DNA of 14,452 nucleotides from Chrysochromulina tobinii (Eukaryota; Haptophyta; Prymnesiales; Chrysochromulinaceae). Below are positions 14,178-14,452 of the stretch, in pieces. Position 1 is the first letter of the stretch. Every line of letters begins with the position of its first letter. The notes beneath the pieces are model-generated. The model searched no databases and had not been told where the DNA came from. It worked only from the letters and a program-made list of their open reading frames with translations. The translations under genes were made by a program, and so were the position numbers. Location of the stretch: positions 1 through 14,452 of the forward strand of contig JWZX01000413.1 of NCBI GenBank assembly GCA_001275005.1. The letters run 5' to 3'.

Positions 14178-14452
14178 ATGTCACTGAACCTTCCCACCTC
14201 AGAGGAACTCGTCATTGAAGATGCCGAGCTTCGCTCTATACCTGCGAAGATCGCAAAGCGATCAGCTGGCGGCCGCGCGGTGAGTGGCCGATACAACAAG
14301 CATGACACGGCGCGGCTTCGCTTCATCCGCAGCATCGCGCTGCCCGGCATCCGCTTCGGCCAGCTCGTTCCCGATGACGACATGCGAATGCTGCGTCTCG
14401 GGCCGACGAACGTGCTACAAGGCGTTGACTGCAGTGTGTGGCTGCAGCACCG
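14178..14452 (+). CDS. Unrecognised protein, 5' part only (runs off the window)
   Basis: ATG 14178 has A at -3 (CACGATGT) and opens a frame of 91 codons that is still open at the window end. It starts MSLNLPTSEELVIEDAELRS and is mixed and charged, with a patch RLRFIRSIALPGIRFGQLVP and the tail GVDCSVWLQH. No signal peptide, membrane segment or known motif is visible. A perfect donor-like GTGAGT sits at 14280 within the frame, yet the frame reads on sensibly after it, so a first exon ending at 14279 is an alternative. The antisense frame is less protein-like. I do not recognise the family. Confidence 0.5.
   Translation, partial: MSLNLPTSEELVIEDAELRSIPAKIAKRSAGGRAVSGRYNKHDTARLRFIRSIALPGIRFGQLVPDDDMRMLRLGPTNVLQGVDCSVWLQH

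Overview
The window is nuclear DNA from a GC-rich, gene-dense unicellular eukaryote, most likely a flagellated alga of the haptophyte or a related GC-rich type. The case for a eukaryote is direct: two GT-AG introns restore one reading frame, further GTGAGT donors occur, start codons have A or G at -3, one protein has an arginine-rich mitochondrial presequence, and one belongs to a ciliary family. The species cannot be fixed from the sequence. I saw no rRNA, tRNA, CRISPR array or transposase gene.

Layout. 1-546: repeat-rich 5' flank. 547-3067 (+): a two-pore cation channel in three exons, whose introns are built from short related repeats. 3068-4169: repeat-rich region holding weak exon candidates on the minus strand. 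4170-4316 (-): first exon of a tiny lysine-rich protein. 4317-5116: no convincing gene. 5117-8317 (-): an intronless 1066-residue MYCBP-associated-protein (MYCBPAP) family member carrying four EF-hand-like motifs. 8318-8482: a short divergent promoter region. 8483-9826 (+): a mitochondrial protein resembling Bot1/mS45 or neugrin. 10105-12339 (+): a long coiled-coil protein with two EF-hands. 12677-13621 (+): a TraB-family protein with a hydrophobic, possibly organelle-targeting N-terminus. 14178-14452 (+): the 5' end of an unrecognised gene that runs off the window.

Common threads. Three of the five complete or nearly complete genes carry EF-hands (channel, ciliary-type protein, coiled-coil protein), so calcium sensing recurs, but nothing shows that the genes work as one system. 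The long antisense ORFs, up to 1504 codons open, are by-products of GC-rich codon use.

Most worth a second look: intron 1 of the channel is a near-perfect array of 10-bp units that begins exactly at its 5' splice site, and the same 10-mer recurs in intron 2. Second, a dispersed non-coding element centred on TCACAGCCA lies upstream of both the channel and the TraB gene. I found no convincing new multi-gene system.
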